This document shows positions 1 through 12,852 of a stretch of 64,000 nt of DNA, one piece after another (within the stretch, counting starts at the first letter, position 1; each line of letters starts with the position of its first letter). Source of the DNA: Phaffia rhodozyma. Its lineage: Eukaryota; Basidiomycota; Tremellomycetes; Cystofilobasidiales; Mrakiaceae. The notes under the pieces are model-generated. The model had not been told where the DNA came from, made no database searches, and saw only the letters and a list, made by a program, of their open reading frames with translations. A program made the translations under genes and the position numbers. The stretch covers positions 1,116,001 through 1,180,000 of the forward strand of contig JACGZH010000004.1 of assembly GCA_014706385.1 (NCBI GenBank), written 5' to 3'.

Positions 1-816
1 CCCTATGATTATTCATCCCTACCTATTCCACTCGCCGCCCCGCCCTCTGTTCATGTCCCCTATCCACCCCCGGCGCTCCTGACACTTCAACCACTGACTT
101 TCGGCGATCCAGCTTTGCCCTCGAAATCGCCAAGATTGACGACATCGCCATTTCTAGCACAAAGCTCATCAACTTTTATTCCCCCTCCGCCGGGATTCTC
201 TCAATCAAGATTCCGATCCGCGAGAGGATCAAAATTAGCTAGACTCTCGGTTGATCTAAATGGGGTTTCACACACCCAAAAGACACTTCATCAGCCAACA
301 GTTGCCAAACAGGCAGATGGTTTCTCAGGAACGACGACTGATCTAGGATATCAGACATATGATTCGAGAAGAACATATGGATCTCAAGATTCAACCCGAA
401 CGCGCCTACATCCCCAATCACATCCGTATACACTCGCGCAATCACATATTCAACACGCCTCCCCTTCTCAACAACCGATTGGAGAAAGCATGAGAGGCCG
501 ACACCCGACAATTTATACCCAGACTTCATCTTCTGTTCCTCCTCCTTTGTCTTTACCGATCGGGGGATTGTTTGACCCAAACGGAAACACAAACATGAAT
601 GGGCTTGAAAACGAGTCGTATCAGATGGAATTGAACACGAACGCCAACGGGGTTTACGTCCCTGAAGTCTACTACCAACAGCCTCACCTTCAAGTTCAAA
701 GTCAACAACCCCTACCACCAACACAACCACAGTTAGATATCAGCACACAGCAAGCGATATATCCAACGGATCATACAGTCGTCGGGTCATCTGGTTATAG
801 TTCACATCCTTTCTGA
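1..816 (+). CDS. 3' end of an unidentified low-complexity protein
   Basis: The reading frame is open from the first base of the window to the stop TGA at 814-816, giving the last ~271 residues of a protein whose start lies outside. No domain is recognisable. The segment is rich in Ser, Pro, Gln, Thr and His, with a Pro run near residue 60 and a Gln/Pro-rich stretch near the C-terminus (PHLQVQSQQPLPPTQPQ), ending in SHPF. This composition is typical of disordered tails of fungal transcription factors, kinases or scaffold proteins, but nothing allows a choice. No ATG near the left edge marks a start, so it is treated as a partial exon. The complementary reading frame at 239-730 is regarded as a shadow. 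That it is coding rests on the long open frame and codon-like composition only. Confidence 0.6.
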   Translation, partial: PYDYSSLPIPLAAPPSVHVPYPPPALLTLQPLTFGDPALPSKSPRLTTSPFLAQSSSTFIPPPPGFSQSRFRSARGSKLARLSVDLNGVSHTQKTLHQPTVAKQADGFSGTTTDLGYQTYDSRRTYGSQDSTRTRLHPQSHPYTLAQSHIQHASPSQQPIGESMRGRHPTIYTQTSSSVPPPLSLPIGGLFDPNGNTNMNGLENESYQMELNTNANGVYVPEVYYQQPHLQVQSQQPLPPTQPQLDISTQQAIYPTDHTVVGSSGYSSHPF

Positions 817-1664
817 TACCAAAAGTCGACAACAATCACTTCTGTTTTGCTTTCTTCTCTCTTCTTCCAATTTCCAAAGCCGTAGTTCCCGTTTTTGTCA
901 GAATCAAGGGGTCTAATTTAATATCCTCATCTGTTCAACAGCCGATCTGAATTTATCTCGATCTCTTTCTTTGCCCTTTCGTTCCGAGCCTCTTCGTTTT
1001 TTTTTCTTTGTGTATATACTGTTACTTTCCTTCTATACGTTTATATGTTTTTTCTCTGTTTCTCTATAGTCCGTAATCTTGTGCTTATGTTCCTGTCCAT
1101 GTCGGTCTTAGTTGTTCGACCGTCTTCAAATATACCAGATTTCTCAACCACCCTTATAGTGCTTTTCTCTAGTCTTCATCTTTCTTTTTCTTCCTCATTT
1201 TGCTTGGTTTTTATGTGTCGCACTCTTCTGTATTCATCTGATTACCCACAATATCCAGTTCGATTTCGAACTCCAAATCTTCAGTTATGCTCGAATCATC
1301 TTTCTTCCGTCATTCCATCAGTTCCTATCCAACCGATCTACAAACTTATCTGTTCCTTCGTTTGCTCAATTTTCGAGTTGTCGCTGGAAACTAATAATGT
1401 AATGTTGTCCTGACAATATCTTTTTTTCATCCTCCTTTTCCTTTTCTTTCCTTTCCTCTCGATCCGTTTCGTTTCTTTCAATCCGATCCCCCTAGATTGA
1501 TTATACCATTCATCTCGAAAGAAACTGTGAACTATGTCTTCATTTGGCTTGCTTTATTAATGACAAGACGAAGTCTATGATGGAGGTTTTGGAAAGAAAA
1601 AGAAGAAAGATAGGACAGGGAATGGTGCGTGACATTAAGTAACATGACATATAGCAATCTCCCT
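817..1664. other. Convergent intergenic region, no gene seen
   Basis: This lies between the stop of the partial gene on the left and the stop of THO2 on the opposite strand. It is T/C-rich on the plus strand with several poly-T runs (for example around 1000-1010 and 1430-1450), as expected of two facing 3' untranslated regions. A 122-codon open frame at 1045-1413 has a hydrophobic, T-rich composition and no similarity I recognise, and is not called. Confidence 0.6.
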
Positions 1665-4600
1665 TCAACGCCTCTTCTGGCCTTTCGTAGCTGCATTCAG
1701 CGCAGCGTCAAGTCCGTATCGATGACCTCGAGTGATCCGTTTCTTGATGGGTTGGTCATTCGTAGAAGATAACTCTTCCCGTTCTAAAAGAAAGAGTGTA
1801 AAAGATGGTTAGAAAATTAAGAGATGGTTGGTCGACTGGGAAAGAAAACCAAGAGACATGCCTCTCTTTCGACTGTCCGATGCCGATCTTGAATCCTGTG
1901 GCACCTCTGCTTCGTTCCCATTTCCATTTTCATTCGCATTCGAATCAGAAGGAACAAAGACAGCGGCCGTTGCTGAGAGTGCAAAGTCAGGTTTGGCTGG
2001 AATGCTTGATGGCCGCCCTGCATAAGGCTCGGAAGAACCGGCCTGTGCAGTTCCAAGTGTGGATCCGGAGGCAGGGGGGCCAGAGTCGAATTTAGGGGTA
2101 ACATCTCGGCTTCGCCGGTCGTCCTAGATTGTTGATTCGAAAACCAAAATCAGTTTCTGTGAAAGTGAAAGCAATGGAGAATGATAGAGAAAGGATTACC
2201 CTCGGCTGAGAAAATCGTTTCTCGCGTTCTTTTTCTCTTTCATTTCGATCCTTGTTCGCGTCCTTCTCTCGATCAGCTCGACCATGATCCCTATCCCTGT
2301 TTCTGTTATCTCGGTCCCGATCCGATCGATCTTGGATCCTCGAAGACAGGCTCTTCGACCGATCGTTCTCCCGTGACCGTCCATCTCGGTCGTCCTTATC
2401 TCTTCGCTCCCTCCCGTTGCTCTGGACGGAAGTAGCTGGAGATGTTGAGCGTCGACCGGATGTGCGAGAATTAGAATTCTAAGTCAATCAAGATGATGTG
2501 TTAGTATCTGATGGATGCTAGAAATTCTATGCTGAAGAAGTGCTCGTAAAAAAGAGACCTAGTCAACTCACCTCGCTGTCGATTCGGAATCTTCTGCCAC
2601 TATCACGGTCTTTGCCATCTCTTATGTCTGAGTCCCGACCATCTCTAGAGGATCTGTTGTCTCTTGAAGAGAGCGGAGATCTTGCTCTAGGGATTGGTGA
2701 CCGCGGCCTCGATGAACCTCTTCGTCGTTTATTATCCGGGCTGTTCTCTCTATCCCCTCGGCGACGTTTGCCATCTCGATCAGGCTCCCCTCGACGATCT
2801 CTTTCCTTATCCCGATGGCTTTCCCTAGGCTTGTTATCTCTCTCTGATCGGCCAACATCCTTTCGATCTCGTTCCCTTAATCGATCACGGTCAACCCTTT
2901 CCTTTTCTCTGTCCTTCAGTCGTTTGTCTTCCTTCTCGAGTTCTTTTTCCCTTATCTCTTTCATACGAGTCCGTTCTCGCGCGAGGTCTTGTTCCCGCGC
3001 CTCTTTTGCTTCAGCTTTTGCCTCTGCAGACATAGGTCCAGTGACAAGATCCTGATTCTTAGGACCTCTGGGCGGCGATTTTGGTCTGACGTAGGGACCA
3101 GAACCAGGGCCAGAGGGAGTAGCAGAATTAGAACTACTGGTGGAGATGCTTGAAGTCTCGGCAGGAATTGATGTTCGGAGCCGAGAAGGGTTCATAGGAA
3201 GACCTTTCAAGCCAGCAGGTCGGGTAGGAGGTTGAATCGAGGCAGACGCAGAAGACCCGTTGGAAGATGGTCGATCGGTCGAGGAAGAGCCGGAAGGAGC
3301 AGATGGGGGCCTGACGGGATCCGAACCTCTTAATCGAGAAGGAAGACCCTTATCAACCGATGTCCCACTCTCAGAGGTAGCTGATGATACACCAGGGCCT
3401 GGAGAGGCCACGCGAGACGTTGGGTTGTTGAGATGGGGTAAAGAACCCCGACTTTCGGACTTGGGAGCTGTAGGGACAGGTTTTCCCGATGAAGTGACCG
3501 AGTCAGAAGCGGATGAAGAGACTGGTGCCATGGCAGAATCAGTGGCTTCAGAATTCTCGGAAGAGTTTGCAGCAGCTGAAGAATTAGCCACGGCAGCGGG
3601 GAGAGCTGATACACTAGCGTTGGAATGAGCTGGTGAAGCTGGCTCAGAGGTTGTCAACTTGCCCTTTACAGCAGAAAACTGTTTGTTAGCCAGGTGAGAG
3701 TATATAAAACAGTATTAATCATTTGGTTCGATAAGCTTGTCTTGAATTTTGAGGTAGTCAATCAAAAAAGACGCAACGTACGCTAAGGTTTAGGAACTGG
3801 CTCTGAGGTATCCAAGCCTTCTTGAGTTTACTAAGTTGCGAAGAATATCTAGCAAAATTGACGTTCGTTATGTTCAGTTCTTAGTAGGTCGTCAGGTAAG
3901 GAAAGAGGAAAAGAGACCAACGACTGCAGGAGAAGCTTCAAATCCTCTCTTTTTTCCTCAGAAATGGCTTGCTTAATTCTGACCTCCATTGCTTCACCAT
4001 GGGCAATATCTCGAGGGAAGAAAGGCAAGACTTTTTGAAGGACGATGACAATATTCTTGATGTGAGAGTACTCAGTAGACGCAATGCACAGTTCGAAAGC
4101 CTGATGATGAATCCAGAGTCAATTGTTGAGAACAAAGAAAATGCGAAACTTTCAACTGAAGAAAATGGGTGACTTCATACGCACAGTTAGCAGACGGATG
4201 TGCCATTTGTGCATAACTTTCCGATATCCATCCCATGGTAGAACTGCTTTGATATCAATAGGCGCGGCTGTTTGTGGTCGACTAGGAGCAGAGAGGAAAC
4301 CTGGAAGAACGTCTTTATCACCGACGGCTTCTTTGATGTAACGTTTCTCGTCCACGTGCCATTGAGTCAGTTCATCCAGACAGCCATAGAGGAAGTGGGC
4401 TATATTCACAAACCATGGTCGCAAGTCAGTCAAAGAACAGAAGGACAATGTAACAAAAAATGATAGGCCAACCAAAATTTCGGGCTTCGTTCTCCGTAAA
4501 CGAAGAGACCAAAGGAGGGAGCCATTCGTTGATGATTTGCTATCCAAGAGGAAAAGCCATCCGTGTACAAAATATGAGGTTAAAGTAGTATTCATACACC

Positions 4601-7600
4601 CGGCAGAAAGAATTGAACGAACCAAGTTATAAAGCCACAAGCTAGAGAAATTGCAAGTGCCCATGTTGTGCATCACCTTGATAAACTTCGCACAGTATGC
4701 CGCGTCTGACAAAGAGAGCATTGCTCGAGGGAAGATGCAGTGTTGAAAGATGTGTTGATTGAGTCCTTTGGGGTCATTGTTTTCTAATATTGTACGAAAA
4801 CGACGAGAAGCAGGACGGAAATAGAAAGGTTAAGCGACATGCAGCCAAGCTACGAGGGGGGAACGACATACTCCTGAACCAGACATTTTTCTCAATAGCC
4901 AACCGTCGTTTAGTGACCGCATAGGCCTCCATCTGTTGATCTCTTTCTGTCTGTAACTGTTTCGCTTTGGACCGGAGTTTCTCTCTCTCCCTCTGCCATT
5001 CACTCGTCTGAGCTGAGGTGGGGAATCGGCCGAGATCTTTTTCGGCTCGGTTGAGTCGGTCGATCTCGGTTTGGTATGAGCCGAGGGGAACCTCAATGTC
5101 ATATGGCGTCAATTGCCAAAAAGTGACAAAGAATGGAGAACTGATTTTGTTCAAATTCTTGTTGAAGTCAGTTTTAAAAAATAACACACAAAGACACTTC
5201 AAAAATAGCAAGACGCGTAAGACGAACGTCGGTTTTGTATCTTGAGGAAGATACTTGACGGCAGATGTGATGGTATCTTTGAGCGCAGGATGGTACTTCC
5301 CTTCCGACTTCTAGACAACCATAAACATCACAAAACGGTAAAGGCGAGTTAATCGGATGACAACGAAATTCTTGATCAACTCAGGAAGAGACGAACGATA
5401 TTAGAACCAGTCTTTTCTCCTGCATTCCCCTCTGAGGAATCAGCCGCTGCACCTGATCGCTTTGAATTCAACGCCAACTTGAGTCTAGCTTCTTTGGCGG
5501 CCGGAGTCTCAGCCGCGGCTTCCAATGCAGCCTTTTTGGCCTTTTCCGTGTCGTATTTCTGTTCAAGAATGACAAAAGGTAACAAGCACAGGAATTTTAC
5601 ATTTCAGTATACGCAATGATTAGCGAAAGATCAAAATGAAGAAGCCAACCTTGATATTGAAAGCCAACTTCGGTCTCAATATGTGGAACGCCAAAGCAGG
5701 CGAAATCCTATAAGTTTCCACAAGGTCCGCAAACGGGGGGATCACGTTTGCATATTCCTCAGCTGAAAGATGTTGCTGAAGAAGCTCTACTAGTTGAAGT
5801 AAGACTTCAGTCGCCTAAAAGGTTTGACCGTGTTTTGAAGGCAGACATGGCTTGGTTTTAGTTATGGATATTGTAAAGAAAAGAAGAATTCGGAAGAGAC
5901 TACGAACGTTATCAAAGAGACTGGACAGATGTTTCATATGCGCCTCGACTTCTGGCACATTGAACATACACCCGTCTCTTGTCTGAGCCACCACAACCAA
6001 GAGAGGGATCAACAATCCTGAATCCTTCAGGCTTTTTATTAACCTGATCGTGCTCTTTCCCGTCAATGCTTTTTTCTCTACTGGTGCTTCCGGTCTGGGC
6101 GGGTCTTGTCCTGGAAGGAGCGGTGGTTTGAGAAGTGTCACAGTGGGATGGATGACTTCTTGCCTGAGCGTAGGACCACCGCCTTGAGCAGATACTTGAT
6201 TATCGGACAAGTTTGCTAGAGGCTCGATGGAAGTCATTGCGGAGATCAGCTCCCGAAGGATGATCAAGTCCTTGGTATTACCGGCCCGGAGTTGATTTGC
6301 AATGTAGTGAAGGATAGGGGTGCAATCGATCATGCTATGATGTCGTCGACAGAGTTCGCCAGCGAACGCTGCTAGACCTGGATAAAAACACGAAGCAAGA
6401 TTCATTAATTCATCAGCCCGAGAGAGCCGAAGATTTACGTCAAAGGAAAGAGAGAACCTACTTTTGAGCCAAAGAGAGGTACTCGTTCCGTCCGTCTTTG
6501 TTCGATCTTTATCCGGGTTTGAGAAAGCGTCCAGTAACATAAATACCACCACGTCTGCACCCAAAGGGGTCAAGTACCTTGCACTCTCCACCAGCGGTTT
6601 CACTAAGTTATCATAACTCTGAACCTGTCTCAATGCAACACTCCAAGTGACGATAGGATCAGAGTGACTGAGCTTTCCAAGAGCTCTCGCGTGAAACTTG
6701 AGGTCATCTTTCGAGACTCGTCGAAGGGCGGATTTAGCGTCCCGCTCGGCGAGAGCGCCTTGGACTTTGAGTTGAAGATTGGTTTGATAAGATGCCTTCC
6801 AAGCTCCGTAAATTCCAAATCGGGTTTCGAGGGGGTAGAGGGAGAGAAGGGACCATATTTCTTGAGATGTGGCAGATCCACCTGAGAGGGAAAGAGAAGG
6901 CAGGAAGACAAGTCGGATGAGGATGGCCCATCGGTCGAGGATCTTCTCGTCTGTCACGTTCTGTTATATCGCCGTAGAGAAGAATGACAGATGTGTGTGA
7001 GGACGGGAAAACGCTTTGCGCACGAAGGGGGACCCAAGTTCACAGCACTCACAGATATGACATCCTGCACACCTAATCTGCATATCCCAGTCAACAAGCC
7101 CATGTGCCTCCCGACCAACCCTCCCAGCACTCTCAACTCTCTCTCGATGCCTTCTGTAGCGAAAAACATCTCTAGGTTTTCGATCTTATCAACACCTTCT
7201 GTCCACTCTGGGTAAAACCAGACAAACTGCTCAGTCTTTGTTTGAAGTGGTGTCGGCGCGGTTCCTGTCAGTTTGGCCGTCCGAGGTTTGGCAACCCATT
7301 CCTTTGCCCTTCCTCCGTTTGACGGCAAGAGATCTTGCAATCGATATCGAATCAAACGTAGTTGCAGGTCGACCAACCTCGGTTCAGAGACAACCAAGCT
7401 TCCAAATCGGGTTGTTAGATAATCAACTTCGGGTCTAGCTCCAACAGCCATCAGAGATTCTACCAGGTCGATCTTCTGTTGAGGGAGTGGTAGTAGAGGA
7501 AGGTTGAGAGGAGTGGCCGTCCCGTTCGTCTTGGTACCCGGCAGAGCGGAAATGGAGGAAGTATCATCGTCATCGAGAAGAGGGGCAGCGGAGGCTAGCA

Positions 7601-9161
7601 TGGCGTTTCCTTTGGATGCTCGAGCTAGCTCATTAACGGCTTGTCTGTACCTAGTGTCGTACTTGTTCATCTCCGGTTCGTCCGGTGAAAGCTACAAGTG
7701 TTCGATCGGGTCAATCCCAGAGGAACAGAGAGGAAACACGTCAATAAACATTTACGCTAGAGCAGTTCATGACAACCATTGAGGTAAAAATACTGACATG
7801 AACCCAGAAATCAGTCAGCTTCATGAACCCTTCCTTGATCAACACGGCCGCCATCAAGTAATAGTAATCTGGTAGTCTCTCGCCTGATCTAATGACATCC
7901 TGATCCTGGTAGTAGCCAAACTTGAACCCCAGCACCTGAGCTAGTACTGAGCTACCACTTTCTCCTCTTAACTCCTTCTCACCTATAGTCGTACTCAATG
8001 TACCAGACGCTGACGGTGTTGACGGAGGAGAAATGGGAGGAGGAGCCCAGGGAGATGAGCGAAGGAGATCAAGGAAAAACCGGTGGTGTGTGACGAGATG
8101 TGTCGCGAACGCGTCAAGAATGAGGTCGACCGTCTTTGAAGGATCAAGGTCAAAGTATCCAATAACAGACATGATTTTGTTCCAAAGAGAACGCGCTCGC
8201 TGAGCTCTTTTTTGAGGAGCTGTTAGTAAGTAAGCAGAGAACGGAGATTTTTATTCAGCGAGAGGGAACTGCGAAAAGGTGGACGGAGAGTTCGACGCGT
8301 ACACTCAATATCTATCGCCGTATTAGGATCTTTGCCGGGTCCTAGATTTTCGGGCGTATTGACAAGAACAAGGATGAGAGAAAATCCCTCAGACGATTCC
8401 CGAAGCAGGTTGAATTTCTTGAGGGAAAAGCTGCACACAAACCAAGACACATGTATGAATGAAAAAAGCAAAGAAAAGATCGTGTGAGTGACCTAGAAGT
8501 ATGACGAGAGAAAAAGAGACTTACAAAGTGACGGTTGATTTTCTCGTCGTTCGACTCGTAGCGGCCCTCAGCCCACTTCCCAAGAGACCAAGTCTATCAA
8601 AGAACGGAAAATCAAACCGGTCCCAAACCTGTTCATTCAGAAGGCCATGATGGAACACGGCTTTGCAGAATTCTAACCAGGGCGTTCTGACGTCCTTTTC
8701 TCTTTGAAGTACTTGGGTCGGGTCGGACGTGACGGCGTCGTCGATCTCGGCGTCCAGAAAGCATAGGGCATCGGCGAAATGATAAGTTGGTTCAAGACCG
8801 AATTTCTGAGTTGAACTGGAGAGGATCTTTTGTAGGAGGGGAAGAAAAGATGCTAGCGATATAGAGGAATACGCCCGGAGCACCAGGTGGAAGAAGTATT
8901 GAAGAGCTGTTGGATCAGCAGAGGATTGATGATATATTGACAGCCTGTTGGTGGTAGCAGGAATTCAGCAGAAAAGTTTCGAACCCAACGGAAAAGAACC
9001 ATGTAAGTTGGAGCAAAGGTGCGACTGTCTTTGAGAATATCAGAGTCAAAGAATATTTAAACATGGGGGATAAGACAAACTTACACAAGAGTGTCGTCAA
9101 GAGAGGATCGGTAACTCTCCAACGCCTGTTCGAATGCTGATCTGAACGAGACGGAAGCCAT
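1665..9161 (-). CDS. THO2: THO complex subunit 2 (Tho2/THOC2)
   Basis: Large scaffold subunit of the THO core of TREX, which couples transcription elongation by RNA polymerase II to mRNP packaging and nuclear export. The central exons (about 5.8-7.7 kb) carry family-typical blocks: a WSLLSLYPLETRFGIYGAWK segment, then RRVSKDDLKFHARALGKLSH, SYDNLVKPLVESARYLTPLG, and LHYIANQLRAGNTKDLIILRE. These match the conserved Tho2 region. The N-terminus MASVSFRSAFEQALESYRSS starts at the ATG at 9161-9159. The C-terminal ~550 residues are disordered: first Ser/Thr/Pro-rich, then a long Arg/Asp/Glu/Ser (RD/RE/RS) tract at about 2.2-3.0 kb. The last exon appears to be 1665-1784, ending in NAATKGQKRR; its upstream donor near 1.85 kb is not clear. 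Many introns; total roughly 2,000 residues. It shares a 733-bp divergent promoter region with the NDUFA11-like gene. Confidence 0.9.
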
Positions 9162-9894
9162 TAGACTGAATTCCTAGAAGAAAGCCTTTCTTGGTCTTGC
9201 TCTTGGTCTTGCTCTTAACTACTTTTGCCACAGACCAGATCTAGGGATATAGAGCACCGGAAGAAGCGATGGCAGACGAGGACGAAGAAAGCTGGGAGAG
9301 GCTGGGCGGGCGTTGATGGTGAAACAGATGATTTCAGAGTGCGATCTTTTGGTCAACGACCGGCCGAGCCCACACGACGTTCATTCCATCTGTGAACTTT
9401 GTTGCGAGCATCTTTTCTGAGCACACACACACGCACACACATACTGTCTCTCTCTCTCTCTTCTTTTCTCATTGAACATGCAGATGAAGAAGATCGTCTT
9501 GTAGACTTTCTGGCTTGATCGAGTTCTCAGCCTTATACATGGACTCTATGCTGTCTCGCCTGATCTTATGTCCTTCAACCTCAGCTCACGCCGGCCAGCG
9601 CAAGTGAGGGCGTATAGTTCTTTCGCGCTACCAACATACACCTCGCAAGCCGTATCCCTGTGTCTGTGTCGTACGTACAACGACCTGCTAGCATGCTCGT
9701 AAGTCTGAATCCATCATCGCCTATCGTCCTGAAATCTTCCAGATAATGGACCTTGTAACCATAATGTAACCAACGGCATTAATCCCCCCGCAGAACGCCC
9801 CCCCGCCTTTGGATGTTCCTTCGGATTCCCATCTTGCTCTTGACCTAACCATCAACCATCCTTGAGGAGATCTGCCAGTTGGCTCATAACAACA
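9162..9894. promoter_or_regulatory. Divergent promoter region THO2 / NDUFA11-like, with CA and TC repeats
   Basis: Non-coding gap between two divergent start codons. It holds a short (CA)n-like stretch at about 9423-9442 directly followed by a (TC)n run at about 9445-9460, a common core-promoter architecture in fungi. No convincing TATA box was seen. No RNA gene was recognised here. Confidence 0.5.
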
Positions 9895-11145
9895 ATGCCC
9901 TCCATATACACCACTTCGATCTCGCCCTCCTTGTTTCCTATCAAGTCAATTTCAGAGGTCGAGCCAACTTTCAAGCCCCATTATATCTTCGAAGACTCCT
10001 TCCATGCACTCCTCGTCGGGGGTTCGCTCGGTGTCGTGTTTGCTTCTGTTGCCGTTGAGTTCTGTCTTTGTCTCGTGTTTCTGCACTGGTTGTCTCTGCC
10101 TGGATGGGTTGGGCTACGAATACTGCCGTATGGCTTGACTTGGTAGTCGTTCTTATCCACCAGCGGAGTCGGTCTTGAGCAAGAGGCTATCGGCTCGATT
10201 GAGTCGAGAGGCCTGAGATGGAGAATAGAGAAAAGAGCCTATGCTGATTGGGTACTGATCCTGGACTTTCTTTCTCTGCCACTCACGGTCTACACCTTTT
10301 CACACATCCACTTCAAATCATTGGCAGAATGCCTACAACAAGCACAACCAGGGACCTCTCGGAGTTTTCACTCGATATGGGTACACTATCGGTTTGATGA
10401 GTATGTTGACCTTCTTTCTCCTCTCCGATAAATCTTTCGGAGATCGCTTGGAGTGCGACAGTTCAGAACGGATGACTGACACGGTCAGTTGATGTTGGCG
10501 ATGATTCAGCTCTCGTCGGACCAACCTTCTTGGCTGCTCAGGGTCTTTCTGCCAATCTACGTGAGGTATGGCTTCGTTCTTTTAACTTATTGTGATGTAC
10601 CAAGATAAACAGCTGAGACTCGTGCTACGGATTGCTCCGTTGCCTCTTTGGGCTCAAACAGAAAGACACCCCCTTGAATGCTGCGATTGGAGGTTGTGCT
10701 GCTGGATTCCTCGTCGGTGTCAAATGTTGGTTCTCTGCCAATTCGAGTCTTAGTCCATGAATTGCTCTGACCAAAGTTGCCTGGATTACTTTCAATCCAA
10801 CAGCCGGCTCGCTCAACAAGGCAGCTGCCAGTTGCGCCACGTTTGCTCTCTTGACGGGTGCTCTCGATTACACTGGAGGAGTACGTTTCTCTCTTTGTTT
10901 TCTTGTCATTTCCCTACATATAGGGTTACCATTCTAACATCTATGTTTGCTCACATATCCTACTGCAGCTCACTAATCCCGAGCAAATGACCGAGGACCC
11001 TATTCAAAAGAAAAACAGGATCGAATCCCACCTTGTCCCCCGAAAGAAGTTGGCTGATATCCACCCTCCACCCGGGCAAGGCTATTCGGCAGAGGCTTAC
11101 CCTGGTTATCCACATAACTATGCATCCTTGAGAACTCAACTTTAA
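9895..11145 (+). CDS. Mitochondrial complex I subunit, NDUFA11 / 21.3 kDa (Tim17-like) family
   Basis: Accessory membrane subunit of NADH:ubiquinone oxidoreductase, in the inner mitochondrial membrane. Proposed exons are 9895-10053, 10328-10400, 10489-10565, 10662-10725, 10804-10880 and 10969-11145. They join without frame breaks into 208 residues, the size of fungal 21.3 kDa subunits. Family motifs in order: HALLVGGSLGVVFASVA (first membrane helix), GPLGVFTRYGYTIGLM, PLNAAIGGCAAGFLVGVKSG, then SCATFALLTGALDYTGG. These Gly-rich helices are the Tim17/Tim22-type fold. The N-terminus MPSIYTTSISPSLF is probably intermembrane or matrix and is not a clear presequence. The C-terminal 55 residues are hydrophilic and end in YASLRTQL. 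The first intron (274 nt) is long for this window and its donor GTTGAG is weak, so exon 1 could be slightly different. TIM17/22/23 import subunits are the main alternative, but the GVFTR block favours complex I. Confidence 0.85.
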
Positions 11146-11398
11146 ATTAGATTGAGGTATCTGTAGGGCGATAGCTCTATCCCTTTTCGCGTTTCTATCT
11201 GTTGTTCAACTTGTTCTTTAGTTGTCATTTGTCTCTTTTGTTGTCCACTATCATTGTGTTCTCTCCTTCTTGTATTTTCTCTATTACTTCCCTCATCCAC
11301 CCGTTAAGACTGACTTTCGAACAACTATGAATGTCGGTCCTCACACAATTCGTCACAGGATACAGATGCGGGCGCACGTATCAGAGAGAAAAAAAAGC

Positions 11399-12104
11399 TC
11401 ATGCAGAAGGTGGCGGCGGTGATGATGGGTTCGATGGTGAAGAAGGATCTTTGAAAATCGTGTATTTCGTCTGTTTTGGCGGTGGCAGGGGTGGAGGAGC
11501 CGGGCTGAAATTCCGATCGACGATCAACCGATAAGCAGAGAACATGGTCCAAGTCAGCCATACATGCGACATTGTCTGTACCGCCATTTCCGTCGGGCTA
11601 GAGACAAAAAGACGGCGAAAGAGAGAGACGCCTCACGTACCGAGGATCAGTCTTGAGGAGGTCTATTCGCTTCGAACCGGATACCACGGATGCGGGAAGA
11701 TCAGGAACGAGATCTCGAGATTTCAGTCTGTTTCCAATTCCATTCGAGATGATTGTTTAAAAGGGATAGTTCAGTGTTGAAACAAGGTAGAGTATCAGCA
11801 CGCAGATCGGAAACCCAACGGACGATCTGGGGGATTTGAAAGAGTCTTGATTAAGAAGAAGAAGAAGAAGAAAGAGGGACGAACACATCCTCGATAGCTC
11901 TTCTGATCGGTTGGTCGAAAATATAGAGTCCTGTTGCGCAACCTTTCGATGGACAGATGCAGATCGGGATTTTTATGAGCAACGTACGGGAACCACGATC
12001 CGCCGGAGGAGAGAGGCTAAGAGGAAGAAGCGAAGAAAGGATGAAAAAGGGAACGTACCGAGTGTGATGCCACTCATCAAAAACAACACTTTTTGCGAAG
12101 TCAT
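11399..12104 (-). CDS. Small protein of unknown function, probable single membrane anchor
   Basis: Not recognised. Exons can be chained: MTSQKVLFLMSGITLG from the ATG at 12104-12102, then CATGLYIFDQPIRRAIED, then IVRWVSDLRAD, then LKSRDLVPDLPASVVSGSKR, then MAVQTMSHVWLTWTMFSAYR followed by a Pro-rich tail ending at the stop 11401-11399. Total about 145-150 residues. The first two exons together form one hydrophobic stretch that could be a signal anchor, and a second mildly hydrophobic stretch lies near the start of the last exon. The tail is PPPLPPPK-like and then Ser/Pro-rich. A GAA-repeat lies in the second intron (about 11862-11880). The tiny overlapping frames on the other strand are not called. 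Consistent phase across several introns is the main support; some junctions, especially between exons 3 and 4, are uncertain. Confidence 0.55.
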
Positions 12105-12852
12105 GTGTACCAGTCGAGATCCAAGTCCGTGGAGAGCGTATGTATGTGTATGTGTATGTTCTCTTGTAGATATGTGTGTGAGTATGTGAGCAGACGAATG
12201 TGAGCGTACGAGTGAGAGTGTGGATGAAAGTGCATGCGTCCAGAATGGAACCTCAACGCTTCACCGCCTGGTTACGGAACTGGTTACAACATCCCCCGCC
12301 GACTCTTGTGCATGGGGGAATGGATGAGCGAGCTGATCGTTCACCATCATTCCAGTTCTTCCTCATTCTTTCCTATCAGTAGTCATCCTTGAGCAACCTT
12401 TCAATCACTTTTAAATACAGTCCAGCTCGGGAGTCGTTCTGTTTTTGTGGTCTCGTAAGTAGAGGAAGAAACGAGGTAAACGGCTGATAACCTAGCCATA
12501 TACCCAACGAACTATAGTCAATACGAACCATTCCTGCGTATCATCTTTCCTCGGTTGTACTTTCAAGACTGTTACTTGGGTTGCTCAGACAACTAGTTTG
12601 AATGTGAGTCTTCGTAGAGATTGATTGGTTTCGTTTTCTTTTTTTTTTCTTCGAGCGTGGTGTGATGCATCCGATGTACTGATCCGTCCTCTTTCCTTGT
12701 ACAACCCATGATTCCAAGTATTACGCGTGGTGGCTGGCTGCACCCGAGAGCAAATAAGACCGTTGCCTTCAAGCACGCGCATACTTTCGTACTATTCGGC
12801 CCTCAACACGCATTCCAGGAAAACAGTAGAACTACGTCTTCCAAACAGTCGG
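12105..12852. promoter_or_regulatory. Divergent promoter region upstream of unknown small gene and RasGEF
   Basis: Non-coding gap with a TG/TATG-rich repeat at about 12138-12240 (GTATGTGTATG-like units), close to the start of the small minus-strand gene, and a T-run near 12640-12650 on the RasGEF side. One isolated ACGCGT lies near 12724. No gene was seen. Confidence 0.45.

Noticed and set aside
1045..1413. 122-codon plus-strand frame after the first gene
   Set aside because: T-rich 3' flank read as Phe/Leu/Ser; no family similarity and no plausible promoter spacing.
2540..3055. Plus-strand open frame of 171 codons, Ser/Arg/Leu-rich
   Set aside because: It is antisense to the RD/RE/RS tract of THO2. 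Arg/Glu/Asp codons reversed give Ser/Leu/Arg, so the open frame is a compositional shadow.
9895..11145. TIM22/TIM23 import channel subunit
   Set aside because: The Gly-rich helices fit the superfamily, but GPLGVFTRYGYTIGLM, PLNAAIGGCAAGFLVG and the length fit the complex I 21.3 kDa branch better.
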